Source: Parelaphostrongylus tenuis (taxonomy: Eukaryota; Nematoda; Chromadorea; Rhabditida; Metastrongylidae). From it: 64,000 nt of DNA. The DNA is taken from contig JAHQIW010002017.1 of NCBI GenBank assembly GCA_019055375.1, forward strand, positions 186,001-250,000, in the 5' to 3' direction. Below are positions 1-11,285 of the stretch, in pieces. Position 1 is the stretch's first letter, and each line of letters opens with the position of its first letter. The notes beneath the pieces are model-generated. The model had not been told where the DNA came from and did not search any database. It worked only from the letters and a program-made list of their open reading frames with translations. A program made the translations under genes and the position numbers.

Positions 1-413
1 GATCACTTAACGTTATTGAACGCGCAGTCGAAAGGTCGATGCTAGGAGTATCCCGTATCTCGCAAATGAAAGAAAGGATCCGAAGTTCCGACCTATGTCA
101 GCGAACGAAGATTAGAGACGCCGTTCTACACGCCAGGATATCGAAAATAAGGTGGGCCGCACACGTGATGCGCTTCAACGACAACCGATGGACGAGAGCC
201 GTTACCGACTGGATTCCTCGGGACATCAAACGCTCTACAGGAAGACCACCGGCCCGTTGGTCCAATTTCTTCGCGAAAGCTATAGAAAAAAAGATGTGAT
301 GCTCAGCGAATCCCTAGAGCGAGGAGGACCCACTGGGCTACTCTTGCACGCGATGGGGAAAAGTGGAAGTGTTGCTGGTACTCGCTCGGGTCATTCGATG
401 ATCAACAGGTGAT
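1..413 (+). mobile_element. 3' end of a non-LTR retrotransposon (LINE), copy 1
   Basis: The frame at 39-299 and its continuation in a second frame give the C-terminal tail of a LINE endonuclease/reverse transcriptase polyprotein. Recognisable pieces are SRISQMKERIR, RDAVLHARISKIRWA, HVMRFNDNRWTRAVTDWIPRD and GRPPARWS, the region downstream of the RT domain in RTE/CR1-like nematode elements. The frame breaks near 299 and the homology continues in the next frame, so the copy is dead. The 5' part lies outside the window. The element ends in a short repeated tail (GGTGATACAG type) that runs into an AT microsatellite. A second copy at 13757-14178 is very similar. Confidence 0.8.
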
Positions 414-417
414 ACAG

Positions 418-466
418 ATGATATATATATATATATATATATATTATTATATATATATATATATAT
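418..466. repeat. AT dinucleotide microsatellite at LINE 3' tail
   Basis: An almost pure AT run directly follows the LINE 3' tail. The same arrangement occurs next to the LINE copy at 55320, so it probably belongs to the element's 3' end rather than being independent. Confidence 0.85.
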
Positions 467-1654
467 GCCAGACCAAAGGCGATAACGGTTGGGTGCTGAC
501 AGCTTCGGCATCGACATTGTATATCGGAGAAAGAGTGGTAACAGAGCAAGAGCCTCGATAGTGTCATGAGTAGCACGAGCCCTGATAAGGATGAACGCGG
601 ATTCATTTTTCTCGCGAGGGTTCAGATTTATGCATACCACTCCGTATTCTAGCATATTAGTGCTTCGTCTATTCGAGTCGCACGAGAGAAGATTCACTGT
701 ATAGACTCTCCTGTGGCCATAAGAGAGGAAAGGTGCGAATCTTTCCTATCATTTACACATCTTGAGAATGATGTTAATTTTACGGAATCGGGATATGGGT
801 GACGGTTGAAAGAATCGAGATAACTTTGTGCTTCTACTTACTGTCTACTCCTTGATAGCGAGGTAAGCTTTGGAATACAACCCCAAAAGTCTGAAATTTT
901 AGTAAAATCAGAAGTTTGTAATCTTGTCAAATATCCTTCCTACTTATCTTTACCTTTACCTCTCGTGACTAACTTGTTACTCACTGCACCACCGGCGCCC
1001 CCTGTTCTGCCTTTCTCGCAGCAATGTTTCAAACTTAGCGGAGCTGTCAGCGAACATTAGGCAACGGAATAACCTTAGCTTCGAATCCACCTCAGCTTCC
1101 GAGTTTTAGTCGTACCTCAGCATTGTTGAGGCTGTATTCCACATCGCACCTTGTCAAGAAAAAGGGGTAGGCAGTGGTACCCTATAATCAATCGTTTGTG
1201 TTTGAGACCTCGTTTAAAATTTGTTATAGTCTAATAGAATGTTTTAATCCTTCCAGAAGTCTGGCATGGCATTTTGAGTAGTAGACGTACATTTTGACGT
1301 TTTCCCCTCGCGCCTCGTCAGCATCAAATGCCTTTCGGTTCGCCGCAGAAAGCACAATGCATGAGACTAAAAGCTTTGATATTGACTATGATTAAGACAA
1401 TTCTCCTCAACATTCTTAAGGTAAGCGCTCAGGTGTTTCTAGGCTTTCAGTTGATGGGGTTTTCAATCCTGTTGACGGGAGATTGCTGATTGCACTTTTA
1501 TAACATGCCTCAGAGAAAGGCAGAACAAATGCCTTGGTGATGTGAGTAACATGTGAGTAATATGTAAGTTCTCGGAAAGAGAGGGTAATTGCCGAATGGA
1601 AGCCATTTCAAGTTTATAGCTCTACTTTTATCTCAGTATTCTATAATTCAAGAT
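467..1654. other. No gene recognised
   Basis: I see no convincing coding exon or RNA gene. The part near 970-1080 shares a loose pattern (CACTGCACC followed by CCTTTCTCGCAG) with 20870-20915 and may be an old unnamed repeat. If the serpentine receptor described below is complete, its missing TM6-TM7 exons should lie here on the minus strand or beyond the window, but none could be identified. Confidence 0.4.
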
Positions 1655-1945
1655 AAAAAATAAAGGTTTCGGCGTAGATTAATACCTTGCGAAAGGGTCA
1701 TATATTCGTCTTTCCAACATTGATTGAGGAAATCGAATGCATATCTGGCCTTTACAATGACTGACGGTAGCCTACCAGTGTATCAAGTTAGTGCTGCTAT
1801 CCTCCCAGACAAGTCTGGTACTAATTCACGGACCCAAGAAGCATAGGAACTTTGATGAGTCCTGAGCGATGAATCGAACATCGATCAACGACTGGTCGAC
1901 GTCGTGTGAGCTGCAAAGCACCTCTAACCACCGCGCTATACGCCC
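1655..1945 (-). mobile_element. SINE-A, tRNA-derived, copy 1
   Basis: Read on the minus strand, this begins with a tRNA-like head (1945-1861, box A like GCGGTGGTTAGAGGTGCT, a degraded box B GATTCAT). It continues with the family body containing GTCTGGGAGGATAGCAGCAC, TGTAAAGGCCAGATATGCAT and a terminal GCCGAAACC. The same layout recurs at 29032, 48451, 49354, 56589, 57249 and 62131. The copy is diverged and certainly not a functional tRNA. Confidence 0.75.
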
Positions 1946-2146
1946 TCGTTCTTGTGGTAGCTAAATTTATTCCATTTTATGAAGCTTCTTAGAGAAGTTG
2001 AATGGAGCTCAAAGCGTGAAAAGGTTAAAGCATTTTGGGCGAACTGCGAGAAATGGATTCTTTCCGCGGCTGATGTAGTCGCCATAGACTTAAAGGAATG
2101 AAAAAGGGCAATAATACTTATAGCAAATTTACAAGTGGAAACTTAC

Positions 2147-2306
2147 TAGCTTCACATCACGCTTCTTCGCACATGGCAAATCTACACGGCCAGGATTAGC
2201 GCGCATACTACGTATCTTGACGAATATAGCCAAGTAGATAATAAAATTTACACCAGACGAACCGAATGCAATTATCTTCAAAGCCGTTCGGTGCGTGTTA
2301 CATCCT
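2147..2306 (-). CDS. Serpentine receptor exon 3 (ECL2, TM5, start of ICL3)
   Basis: The minus strand has an acceptor ATTTCAG before 2306 and a canonical donor GTAAGT after 2147. The exon needs two bases from the previous exon, which is what exon 2 (ending at 6383) supplies. It encodes a cysteine and THRTAL (end of extracellular loop 2), then a membrane helix around FGSSGVNFIIYLAIFVKIRS and a basic stretch AKKRDVKL typical of the start of intracellular loop 3. It ends in phase 0. Joining this exon to the two upstream exons is an inference from phase and topology; the intron would be about 4.1 kb. Exons for TM6 and TM7 were not found. Confidence 0.6.
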
Positions 2307-3276
2307 CTGAAATGGCACCTATACGATTTTGAACGCCTTTTCCTTGAAAAGTATAATCTCATAGCCAAATCCAAATATTCAGCCAATTCAGCCATAACTT
2401 CTCTAATCATTCGCCTAATTCTCACTTTTTTCCAAATCGCAAGATTGTGGATCGCAGTTTTTTGTAGATCACCGCATCAATACGGCCTTTTTCTGAATCA
2501 GTGAATAACAAAACGAACTTTTGTTTGCACTCGATACCAAGGAAAAATTTCGATCAAAAGCATTTATGACATTACACAGATATAACACAAGCCACGTTCA
2601 AGCTGATTTCTTCTTCGGCAACTGATTACTCAACTTTTTCTGAAACTGGTTTACAATAGTTCGAAATGGTCGGAATCAAACACTCAATTCATGGAAGTAG
2701 CATTGCTTTACTTTATGCGTCAAACGCAATGTGTTGTCATCAATAACGCAATCTCATTGGAGCATCAGGCGAAGAAGGAATTAGCGAACGCTCAGCATGT
2801 GAATAGTTCAAAAAGTTCCGTACCAGAGTAATGACTTCATCACGTAGAACATCTTATCTACAAATGATGACAACCGTCTCTGAATCATAATATGAGCTAG
2901 CCCTCCGAATTCTACTTAAGGAATGCAGAAACATTAAAAATCAACAGTCAGTCACTCTTTAAAAAAGGATGGGTAGAGATAATAAGGTGGACAAGTTTGA
3001 GAAATGGGTGCCTCATCATCTGAAGGATTAAACAGCAGCACCATCGTCATCAAATTTGTTCTTTAGATTTGTTGTCTTCAACTGCTTGCCCGCTGGCGAT
3101 TTTTTGGCTATGGTGGTGTTCCATATGCTGGCTTACGTGCACACTCAAAATGGATTTTCTCCTCAATTTTATTTTTATATAGAGAGTAGGATATAGGCTA
3201 CGTACATGCGACAATTGCTGCGTTGATTTGTTAGTCTTATATTGTGTTTTACTTGTCAGTATTTAGTATTATAACA
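2307..3276. other. Receptor intron, no other gene seen
   Basis: This lies inside the proposed 4.1 kb second intron of the serpentine receptor. The short open frame on the plus strand at 2295-2504 is only the complement of exon 3 and its flank. No known repeat was recognised between 2510 and 3276. Confidence 0.4.
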
Positions 3277-3857
3277 TGTGGGAAAAAGTTCTGAGAAAAT
3301 GTTTGTAACTTTTTGAAGCCATTTTTTGTGTTTTTGGGCTCAATTGAAAGTCCATCTTCTCCCGCGTTGATTGATGTATTATTTATCTATTTATTTCAAG
3401 ATGGAGTTAACAAGCGAGCAAATTACGTTGTTGATGATGCACGAATGCTAAATGACGCTGTTGGGTTCGAATGCAACGGTGACAAGTGAGCGCATCAATC
3501 TGGCAGGGAGCGAAGACACAGCTGGCGGAAGTAAGGCGTACAGGTGGTTAAAAAAGTTTAACGAAGGTGTAAAAAGTTTGGAAGATCAGCCGCGTTCAGG
3601 TCGTCCAAAAGAAATTGGTCATCAAGTTTGTGCTTGAAGCGATTGAAGAAAATACTTCGACAACTCGGCCATTCATTTTTTCCTACAGCAAGAAATCGAA
3701 ATTTTATGCTCGCTGAATCGATCTCATGCCGGAGAATGGCACGAAGTGTTTGAATATGAAGGGGAGTATATTGACCATTAGTTTTGTCTTTGTTCGAGTG
3801 CAACAGGTACATAAATGAATGTTACACAAGCATTTTCTCGAAACTTTTTTCCCAATC
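3277..3857 (+). mobile_element. Internally deleted mariner element, family A
   Basis: The ends are inverted repeats: GTGGGAAAAAGTTCTGAGAA at the left and its counterpart CGAAACTTTTTTCCCAATC at the right. Inside, a frame opens with MELTSEQI, has a stop, and continues with AYRWLKKFNEGVKSLEDQPR and SGRP. This is the mariner N-terminal helix-turn-helix region and linker. It then jumps to a C-terminal tail (WHEVFEYEGEYIDH). The whole catalytic DDD part is missing, and at about 580 bp it is less than half of a mariner (about 1.3 kb). It is a non-autonomous derivative. Confidence 0.8.
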
Positions 3858-3859
3858 TA

Positions 3860-4057
3860 TTTATTTTGTTAATTTCCATTTGCAGCATATAATTATGTAT
3901 CACATTTATTATACATGTTTAAGCATGTTATGCATATAATACATGTGATACATATACTAAATTTACTGCATATTTTATATATTATTATACCATATGTATA
4001 TACATTTAAAACCAGTGTAATAATATGTATTTAGACATCGGACTTATTAATCCATCT
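3860..4057. repeat. AT-rich imperfect palindromic stretch
   Basis: Repeated ATACATGT, ATATGTAT and ATGTTA motifs with local dyad symmetry flank the SINE at 4058-4284, and the same kind of sequence resumes at 4285-4440. It has no coding content. It may be a low-complexity target into which the SINE and Tc1-like element inserted. Confidence 0.5.
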
Positions 4058-4284
4058 TCACAGTGTGCGATCCCAGTACTTCTAACGCTTCAGTTCATTT
4101 TTTGTCTCCTTCTTGAACGTCATAGAATACTGGTTCACGTAAGTCTCCTTGCAATCTCGAGGATAGCCTGGCTAGGGCGTCCCATAAGGCGTTGTTTGTC
4201 GACTGCCGGAGAGAGTTCGAGGAGGAGCCCGGCTCCACGCGCGCCGCAACGAGCATTAGAAATATTCGGCCACGGCGCTCCCAA
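4058..4284 (-). mobile_element. SINE-D, copy 1
   Basis: On the minus strand this starts with GCGCCGTGGCCGA, a box A-like motif of the leucine/serine tRNA type. It has the shared body (GGCTATCCTCGAGATTGCAA, GGAGAC) and ends with AAGTACTGGGATCG near CAGTG. The same order of blocks occurs at 30640-30888 and 53336-53588, with partial copies at 26545, 49735 and 59795. Confidence 0.7.
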
Positions 4285-4440
4285 TAATATGAATCACATG
4301 TACTAGATATGTAACATGTTTATAACATAATTTGCAACATATGTATCAACATTTATGATGTATTTTATATATTCAAATATGATATGTATAATTGTATTAT
4401 ATATGTCATCATAGATATCACATAATATATATATAGGATA

Positions 4441-5698
4441 CAGGGTGCGTAGAAAGTTTGATAATTTCTCCAGATATTTCAACAGTAACAATTAATTGAC
4501 ATTCATAACAATATACAAAAAAGTTGAAAACAAATCTTTGAAATTACCTGCTTTGCCCCTTTTATACTTGCGAAGTCGCTTGCAAAAATTTCCATCGACG
4601 CTCGCACACACGTTTCCACCGTAATTCCGTCCTAAGCGCGCGTCAAAGTCGGTTTAAGCGCGTATACGGTAGTGTACTGAGTAGTCGGAACTTTTTCTTC
4701 CAGTTCGAACTACGGATTAATCCACTGGATTGAGATCCGGCAGCTTTGACGGGCAAATTTCCTAACCCTAAACGGGTCTGGAAGCAGCTCTTATCAAATA
4801 GCAATCGTTGAGTGGGTTGAATGCGCAGAGCCCAGTCCTACTAAAGCGTAAGTCCGTTGGCATCGAAGAGCTGAGTACTCTCAGGCTCCGCTACGCCTCT
4901 TCGAACTTTCCGCTCATAGCTGACAACGGTGATTTTGACGTTTCTGTTGTGAAGACCCACGGCGTCTCTGCGGTGGACGCAAATGTCACCCCAGACCATG
5001 AAAGAAGCTGAAAATGAACGCGGTTCATGGTTTTGCTGCTGTAGACTTCTGCTGGTCCTTTTTCAGAAGCTTACATCGCTTTTAGTGATAGCGGAGTGGT
5101 TCGACCATGCATATCTTTCCATCCGTGAAAGGCATCTTCGGTAAACGAGCACTAGCGATCAAATGAATCATTCGGCGAGCCGTTCTCCTTTCATCTTTTT
5201 GTCCAGAAAACACGAGAGATATGTAGTTGCACAGCTTCAGCTTTTTATTTGAAAATGTTTCGAACGCTTCATTCGTTGATCGCAAGCCTCCCGAGCCATT
5301 TTGAGAACCCAACGCTCCAGATTCTTTGAATTTGGCCATTTTATCCTCTGAATGTTTTGCAGAGTAGATGAGATGGTTGGACGACCTATTCGAGGATGGT
5401 CCTCAATCCCGTCAGTCTCTTTGAAACGTTTCATAGCCTGCAGATGCATGATGGTCTAAAATAACTCTATTCTAACAATGTTTCATTTTTTTCCATTCCG
5501 ATCTTGTGCAACTCATTTACTGCTGTTGATTATTATTATCCATAAGTCAAGTACAACTGAAATAGACAACTAAATAAAACAAGTTATAGACCGAAATTGA
5601 ACAAAGAATCCAAGAGAAATATCATCATTGATGAATAAGTGTTATATCAGCGTTAAAGTTGGCAAAATACAAAATTATCACAACTTTTTGCGCACCTG
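4441..5698 (-). mobile_element. Tc1-like DNA transposon with both ends, dead transposase
   Basis: The left end CAGGGTGCGTAGAAAGTTTG is matched by an inverted right end (CAGGTGCGCAAAAAGTTGTG on the minus strand). Both are flanked by TA (4439-4440 and 5699-5700), the target-site duplication of Tc1/mariner elements. The element is 1258 bp. The minus strand encodes a broken Tc1-type transposase: RFKETDGIEDHPRIGRPT (helix-turn-helix and GRPR-like box), then SARLPKMPFTDGKICMVE around the first catalytic Asp, then VWGDICVHRRDAVGLHNRNV. The pieces lie in at least two frames (5449-5237, 5339-5082 and 5011-4640) with stops, so it is inactive. It sits in the second intron of the proposed receptor gene. 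Confidence 0.85.
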
Positions 5699-5830
5699 TA
5701 CACATTCATATAAGTGTATAAATTATAATATAAAATGAAATTATCACATGCGTCACGTAATATTATTTAGAACACAAATTAATAAATTGTGTTATTGATA
5801 TGGTATATAATGTAATTATATATATTAATA

Positions 5831-5869
<39 letters not shown>

Positions 5870-6382
5870 ATATGGCATATAAAAAAAATGAATTGGTGAA
5901 AAGTCTCAATAAAACGCAAAACCACTACTCTACAGTACAAAACGCTCTTTTTCGCAGCTCATATGCTTGTTATCATCACAGCTCTTGCTGCCAAATCTCC
6001 AGCATCAAAAGAGCGCATCTTAAAAGGGCATATTGTAAAAGTGCAGTTAATTGCATGATGATCCACAGCTATCACCAACGACAATGACATTATTCCACAC
6101 TAATTGAAGCAAGTTGATGTGTTCTCTGTAGCTTATATGAATCGAGAGGCACTGCTTTCTAGGGTACTTTTTCGTTATCTGCTCTCCGTAGCGGAAAAGT
6201 AACCTTTCTTGTTGCTCTATTTTTCGATCTCAGAGCAGTAATCCAATACAGCTTGTCTCTGCCATTGCATTTTCGTAAAAATCAGTAACAATAAAAAGTA
6301 TCACAGTTAATAAGCAAGAAATCAAAACCACAATGGATTTCTATCAAGTTTTAGCAAAGTTCTGAAGATGAAATCGACTAAC
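5699..6382. other. Receptor intron, with an AT repeat at 5836-5870
   Basis: An AT dinucleotide run lies at 5836-5870 in AT-rich DNA. The minus strand around 6120-6230 has an open stretch with charged residues (RKIEQQERLLFRY), but no splice sites could be matched to the receptor frame, so no exon is called. Confidence 0.4.
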
Positions 6383-6525
6383 GTGTTATCATAACTGTAG
6401 CCAAAGCTGTCGAATCTTATGAAGCAGCCCACAATAATCATGTGAGCAGTGAGTAATAGAGTTGAAAAACACGGAATAGCCGTAAAAATGTACCAGCCTA
6501 TACCTTTTCTTTCTATCACAATGCC
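6383..6525 (-). CDS. Serpentine receptor exon 2 (ICL2, TM4, ECL2)
   Basis: The exon follows an acceptor TTTTTTCAG at 6526 and ends at a GTTAGT donor (6382), the same donor sequence used by exon 1. It starts in phase 0, matching the end of exon 1, and ends with two bases of a codon, matching exon 3. It encodes GIVIERKG (loop 2), a hydrophobic helix IGWYIFTAIPCFSTLLLTA continuing MIIVGCF (TM4), and a polar segment IRFDSFGYSYDN (extracellular loop 2). The open frame runs past the donor to a stop at 6322, so an unspliced form would be truncated. Confidence 0.65.
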
Positions 6526-7777
6526 CTGAAAAAACTCCAGTTTACTTTTTCTTTTACAAAAGTGTTTAGCGCACTGATACGAACTGCGTTCTAGTTACAT
6601 AAAATCAGTGGAATAGTTTAATCTATCATTATTCCTATAGCAAATCTCCCAACGGAGCTTTGCTATCTTTTCCGGAATTACATGATCATTTAGGCAACGC
6701 AGATCGCCCATGATCTTAGAGAGCAAATGGTCTGGCAGTGGTTCGAGGACCTCAGACAGAAAATGGTTTAATCGATCGCCAGGCATCATCCGAACGAACG
6801 GTCGTGTGACTTCATCCGGACAACCTCACCTCAAATCGTAATTGATCCATTATTGCTCTCTTCACACAGTCTCGTTGTCGTGTATCTAACTGCTGTCATA
6901 AGGTTGTGTTCAAATAATTGTTGAATGAACTCAATAGAATTGTGAGCAGAACATAGCACTTCCGTGGCGGAGCGAACTCACTTAGGCTATGCTCGGCCCA
7001 CCACCGCGGTTAAGGGATTCTGCCTATATGTAATCAGCGTGACCCCAATTACAATAACTCCGTCACTTACAATAACACCGTCAGTTATAATAACATTCAT
7101 AGGATCGGCAGATGACGATACTTCTCATCAATCGGCCACTCATATTGACATAGGCATATGTTCACATAACGATATATCGCAATAATGAATATATTTTTAT
7201 AATATTATTATAGTAATGTGTATATAATATAGGTTGTTTGGTTCCGACACACTGTTTGGTATAACCATATAAACGACTGAACCTTCACAATACAGTACGA
7301 ATCCATTGAACCTCCCACGTATAATTTAGTGCATCGGCTACAACCTTCGCTACAATTCCATCATTCTAGAAATCTTTTCACTACATGTGAGAAGAATACA
7401 CAATCAAGGGTTGAAATACAATGTATGTGATTTTTGAAGTGCTCTTTACGTTTGATTTAGTTCATTGAGGAAAGATAACTCCCGTTCTCCGTTTTAAGTG
7501 CTCTGAAAATTTCTTCAAACATTTCATGATCTGGCCTCATATTTGTTCATTCTTACTTCCTACTAGAGAAAACACTTGAGCGTCATTTTAACTTTCGCAA
7601 TCTCATTAATCCACATGGGAATCAATTAAGAAATAGTCAGAAATTGCATAGAAAAAACAAGTCTTCCGATCTAGTCTAATGCGATATTCAAGCTCGACAC
7701 TGCGTCAATAACTCGAAAGATCAAGTAACTTATCATGAATGATTATATACGTTCCAATTGAAATGACAGCAACTAAC
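6526..7777. other. First receptor intron
   Basis: This 1.25 kb stretch between exons 1 and 2 has no recognised exon. The minus-strand frame at 6789-6595 (DRLNHFLSEVLEPLPDHLLS) has no membrane character and no matching splice sites. A short tandem repeat lies at 7049-7102. Confidence 0.45.
7049..7102. repeat. Three tandem 18-bp units
   Basis: Three successive 18-base units begin TTACAATAAC, TTACAATAAC and TTATAATAAC. The third is the most diverged. It is a minor minisatellite in an intron. Confidence 0.6.
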
Positions 7778-8101
7778 CTTCGGCTGAAAAAATATGAGAA
7801 ATCTATCAACTGCCATTGTAGTTGTTGTGAACATGATCAATAGATAGCCCATGCTATTGGGAGTAGACAGGATGATATTGAATGAATCGTTAATGTGAGC
7901 ATTTCCTAATGTCGCTGGTAGCAGAATGAGACAATTTGAACTCAAGAACACCAAGTTTCCGGCAATCAAGCTGGCTATGTGTGGACGAACCGATTGCTCA
8001 ATCAAATTCGATCGACATAGTACGATCACGATCAAAAGATTGAGAATAACAGAACAGGAAGTAGTAAGAAACATGATGGCTCCCATTATAAATTTATCCA
8101 T
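7778..8101 (-). CDS. Serpentine (7TM) receptor, exon 1: TM1-TM3
   Basis: The start is placed at the ATG at 8101 because it directly precedes the first membrane helix (MDKFIMGAIMFLTTSCSVIL then NLLIVIVLC). The open frame extends upstream to 8269 but with no receptor-like content. TM2 is around HIASLIAGNLVFLSSNCLIL. TM3 ends in TTTTMAVDRFLIFFQPK, where DRF replaces the DRY motif of rhodopsin-like receptors. The exon ends at 7778 before a GTTAGT donor. With exons 2 and 3 this gives TM1 to TM5, about 209 residues, a typical start of a nematode chemoreceptor-class receptor (Srx/Srsx-like). The exact family cannot be fixed without a profile search. Such receptors act in the plasma membrane, usually of sensory neurons. 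The usual Cys at the start of TM3 is not seen, and the C-terminal exons are missing, so it may be a pseudogene. Confidence 0.7.
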
Positions 8102-10911
8102 ATTGGTAGTATGTAGGGGCAGATGACTGGTATGAAAGTAGTACTTTAGAAAATATAGAAAGACCTTTACATATAATGGGATGGAGAACGTTTTACTCGG
8201 TCGGACAAGGCACTTAGTATGTTGGGGCGGGGCTAAGTTAATGCATTGCTTATCACAAATGTGCTTCATGATGGAAACCCGTTACTGAGTCTATATTTGT
8301 TCTTTTCCTAGTTGAATGTTGAGACATTGGAATCTCGCAAATAGCCATTTCCATTTCCAGCCAGTCACGTATTGCCATCCTAATCTGAACGGCTGAATTA
8401 TGGAACCAAAATAACGCGGATATTGTGACGAATGGGATCGAAGGTAAACTGAAAAGCTCGCAAACCATGCAGATGTCAGGCGAATAAGACGTTCTCGTTC
8501 ACTTTGAGACCTGCGGATTAGAATGGTACCAATAAGGTAATAGGCCGTCTGCAATTATGATGACGGAAAAGCCACCTATGCAAACTCACAATTCTGGCAG
8601 ATTCTGACGTTTAATTCACGGTCCTTGCACAGGAATCAAAACCATCCACGCGTAAGACTTTGAAAGCCTTTTGGATACATGGTAAAGGCCCAAAAATGAA
8701 TCGCATAGGGAAGTGCCTCGTAATAACGCGTGAACTCGCACCATACCTCAGGCTAATCTTCCGGCCTGAGCAGGCAGTCTCACTTACGCATTGACTCTAA
8801 GTGGCAGATCTTCAATGGGTAATTGAAAAACCTATGACATTTGAGCGAGTGAGTGTGTTTTTGTAATGAAGTTTCTACTATGCGAATAAAAAATTTGCTC
8901 CTCACATTTTCTGCTGAGGTTAGGAGACTTTTGATTAAATGATTTGCGAACCAATTTGACCTTTGAAGACTCTGAAGATGGCGACCCTTGCCGAAACTTA
9001 AGCTACCACGATTGTTTTGATATTCATGCTGTATTTTCAACTGTATTGTTATATGTTACGCTGATACTCAATAAATAATATCAATAACACCTCGGAGAGG
9101 CTAAACAAGAAAATATCCATTTATTCAACCTATACCAAGGTTATTAAATAGTCGGTCCTGGGATCTATTTCATACAAGAGGACTGGCAAAAGGGCGATAA
9201 AAGTACCATACTTTCACCCTGCATTTATGTGTAAAATGGGGGTTCCAATACTTATACGTGGTCATTATACTGCTCGTATATCGATGATTGTCTCTCCACA
9301 GAAGAAGAGATGAACAAACGTTCCAAATTGTTTGACGAACACTCAATATTCATTGAATCCACTCGAGAAGAAAAAACGAAAAATAGTGGCCTTTAATTTC
9401 GTCATGCAAAATAAATTTCTTGAACAACGTTTCATTGTCACTAGACGACATCGAAAAGCATGTGGCAAAAACTACCACTTCATTACCTTTCCCTTCACCC
9501 TTTACATACAAAAAGGGCTCTTGTGGGAAACATGATTCGTAAACCCACTGGTGTGTGCATGAGAAAAGAGAAGTGAGAAGTGCTGAAATGACGTGGCAGA
9601 ACTATTTCCTACAGCAACGAAACGGCTGTAGCTCCGAAAATCTCTACAAGAAGAACTGTGAAGCTGGTTTTCAACATTGACTAGAAGCCTCATAAAGAAA
9701 AAAAACAATGAATTTTACCTTTCATTCACTGCCTAATCTTTTTATTGGCTTAGAGAGATGACTCAATTTGCATTTGTTAACATTTAAACTCTCGAAAAGT
9801 ATAATTCCGGAATTGAGGCCCACCTGAGGGTCTTTGTTTAGCTCATATCACAAAATACGCACGTTTGGAAGAGATTGTCTACTATTCAAATAAGGATCAT
9901 GTATTAAGCTTTCTCTGTTTGAATTACGGAACTACTCGGCTGGAAACACTGTGCACTAACTTGACTTTTATACGTTCTTAGGAAAATGAAATTATCAATG
10001 TGTCGGTCGGTATTGAATGAATCCTGTCATTAACAGTCTCATGTCTGCTCAAGAGGAAAATTCTAGTTCTGAAACAAAGGACTTTAGAAGTAAACTAATT
10101 ACGCGGTAGATGTGAACCTCAGGAAACTTATCTATTATTAGAATGATTGATAAAATATGATACTTCATCACTGACAGCTACTTTGATATACTATTAGGCC
10201 TTCCCTTGAGTCATAGAACACCAAAATTTTAAAGCGCCAAGTTGACAGCGAAGACATTGACCGATCTGGGTTGGGGCGTTGAGGATCATCCGCTGCACAG
10301 TCATGACTGTTTGCCGTCTACTATCACCTCTTCCAATCGCTGGAGCACTTCCTAGGTAAAAAGGAGTTTCGAGGCATGAACCCTTTACGTCGAGGATTGA
10401 CAACTTCTCTTGAGTCTAACGATGAAAAGTTCTATGAGCGCGGTAGTAATTTGTTGCCTGAGAGAGGGCTAAAATGTTTTCAGGCTGATGGCGTATACTT
10501 TGAATAGTGTTGTTAAGCAGTTTTAACCACTTCTGGCTGATGAATTTGCTGTTTATTGCCCATGAGCCAAGACTTATGAAAGGATCTAATAAACTGAGAG
10601 TTGAGATCTGATGATTCAGATGTCATAATTTCATCATATCTAAAACTTTATTGCATTAACATCCAAGTAAGCCCATATAAACGAAAGCATCGGACCACTG
10701 AACACACTAATGCGATGAATTGCAAGGAGAAATTGAATGCACTCATTAAATGGGAAATAAACAAAAGATTAATGGTAAATCGTTTGGTGCTGATTAATCC
10801 CTGAGGGCTTCTTCATTCATTCGACTTCATCAAGCATTGTTAGAGATGAATGAGTACATATCTGGTTTCCCTGTGCTAAATTGCTGTGGCATACCGATGC
10901 ATCACACAGTG
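8102..10911. other. No gene recognised
   Basis: Overlapping minus-strand frames at 8554-8253 have acceptor-like sites (CCGCAG, TTTTCAG) but no recognisable domain. Apart from a possible SINE-A end at 10786-10830 (GATTAATCCCTGAGGG), I recognise nothing. Confidence 0.4.
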
Positions 10912-11072
10912 CTGCTATTATACCTTTATTTCGAGTGCTTTGTTTATACCACGCTCAAATTTCCATATATCCTTTCATCTTTATTTGAGCCAACTTGTCA
11001 TGTGGTCTGGTAAGGGCTCTTGTACAGCCCGATACACGTGCTTCGTCCTTACAGACTCAGGTCTGAACAAAG
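10912..11072 (-). mobile_element. Hammerhead repeat copy A (decayed)
   Basis: On the minus strand the order is hammerhead region (11070-11027), then the family tail: TGTACAAGAGCCC, ACATGACAAGTTGGCTCAAA, AAATTTGAGCGTGG, then CACTCGAAATAAAGG. The hammerhead core is damaged: CUGA is followed directly by the stem II bases, GAAA has become GAAG, and the 5' strand of stem I is lost. The palindrome CACGTG and the 3' strand UCGGGC remain. It stands head-to-head with copy B. Confidence 0.7.
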
Positions 11073-11285
11073 CACTCGAAATAAAGGTATAATTATGATA
11101 AAAGTACCAGCCAATGAGCTATCGAGCCAAGTCTGTCACGTCGAAACACTTGTATCGGGCTGTGAAAGACCCATTAACGGACCTCATGAGAAGTTGGCTC
11201 GAATAACAATTATGAGATGTGTTGAAATTTGAGCGTGGGTCTTAAGAAAACACTCAATACGAGCGGTATAACATCTCATATTAAT
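11073..11285 (+). mobile_element. Hammerhead repeat copy B (decayed)
   Basis: This plus-strand copy begins with the repeat's start block (CACTCGAAATAAAGGTATAA, then AAAGTACCAGCCA). It keeps the stem II and GAAA region with UAUCGGGC (11125-11160) and ends with the tail GTTGGCTCGAATAA and AAATTTGAGCGTGG. The CUGANGA segment is unrecognisable, so it would not cleave. The start block resembles the left end of copy C at 17101. Confidence 0.65.

Noticed and set aside
338..697. 119-residue minus-strand frame
   Set aside because: It crosses an AT microsatellite (Ile-Tyr run) and the complement of the LINE tail.
6595..6789. Minus-strand frame between receptor exons 1 and 2, considered as an extra exon
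   Set aside because: No membrane segment, and exon 1 to exon 2 already joins in phase and topology.
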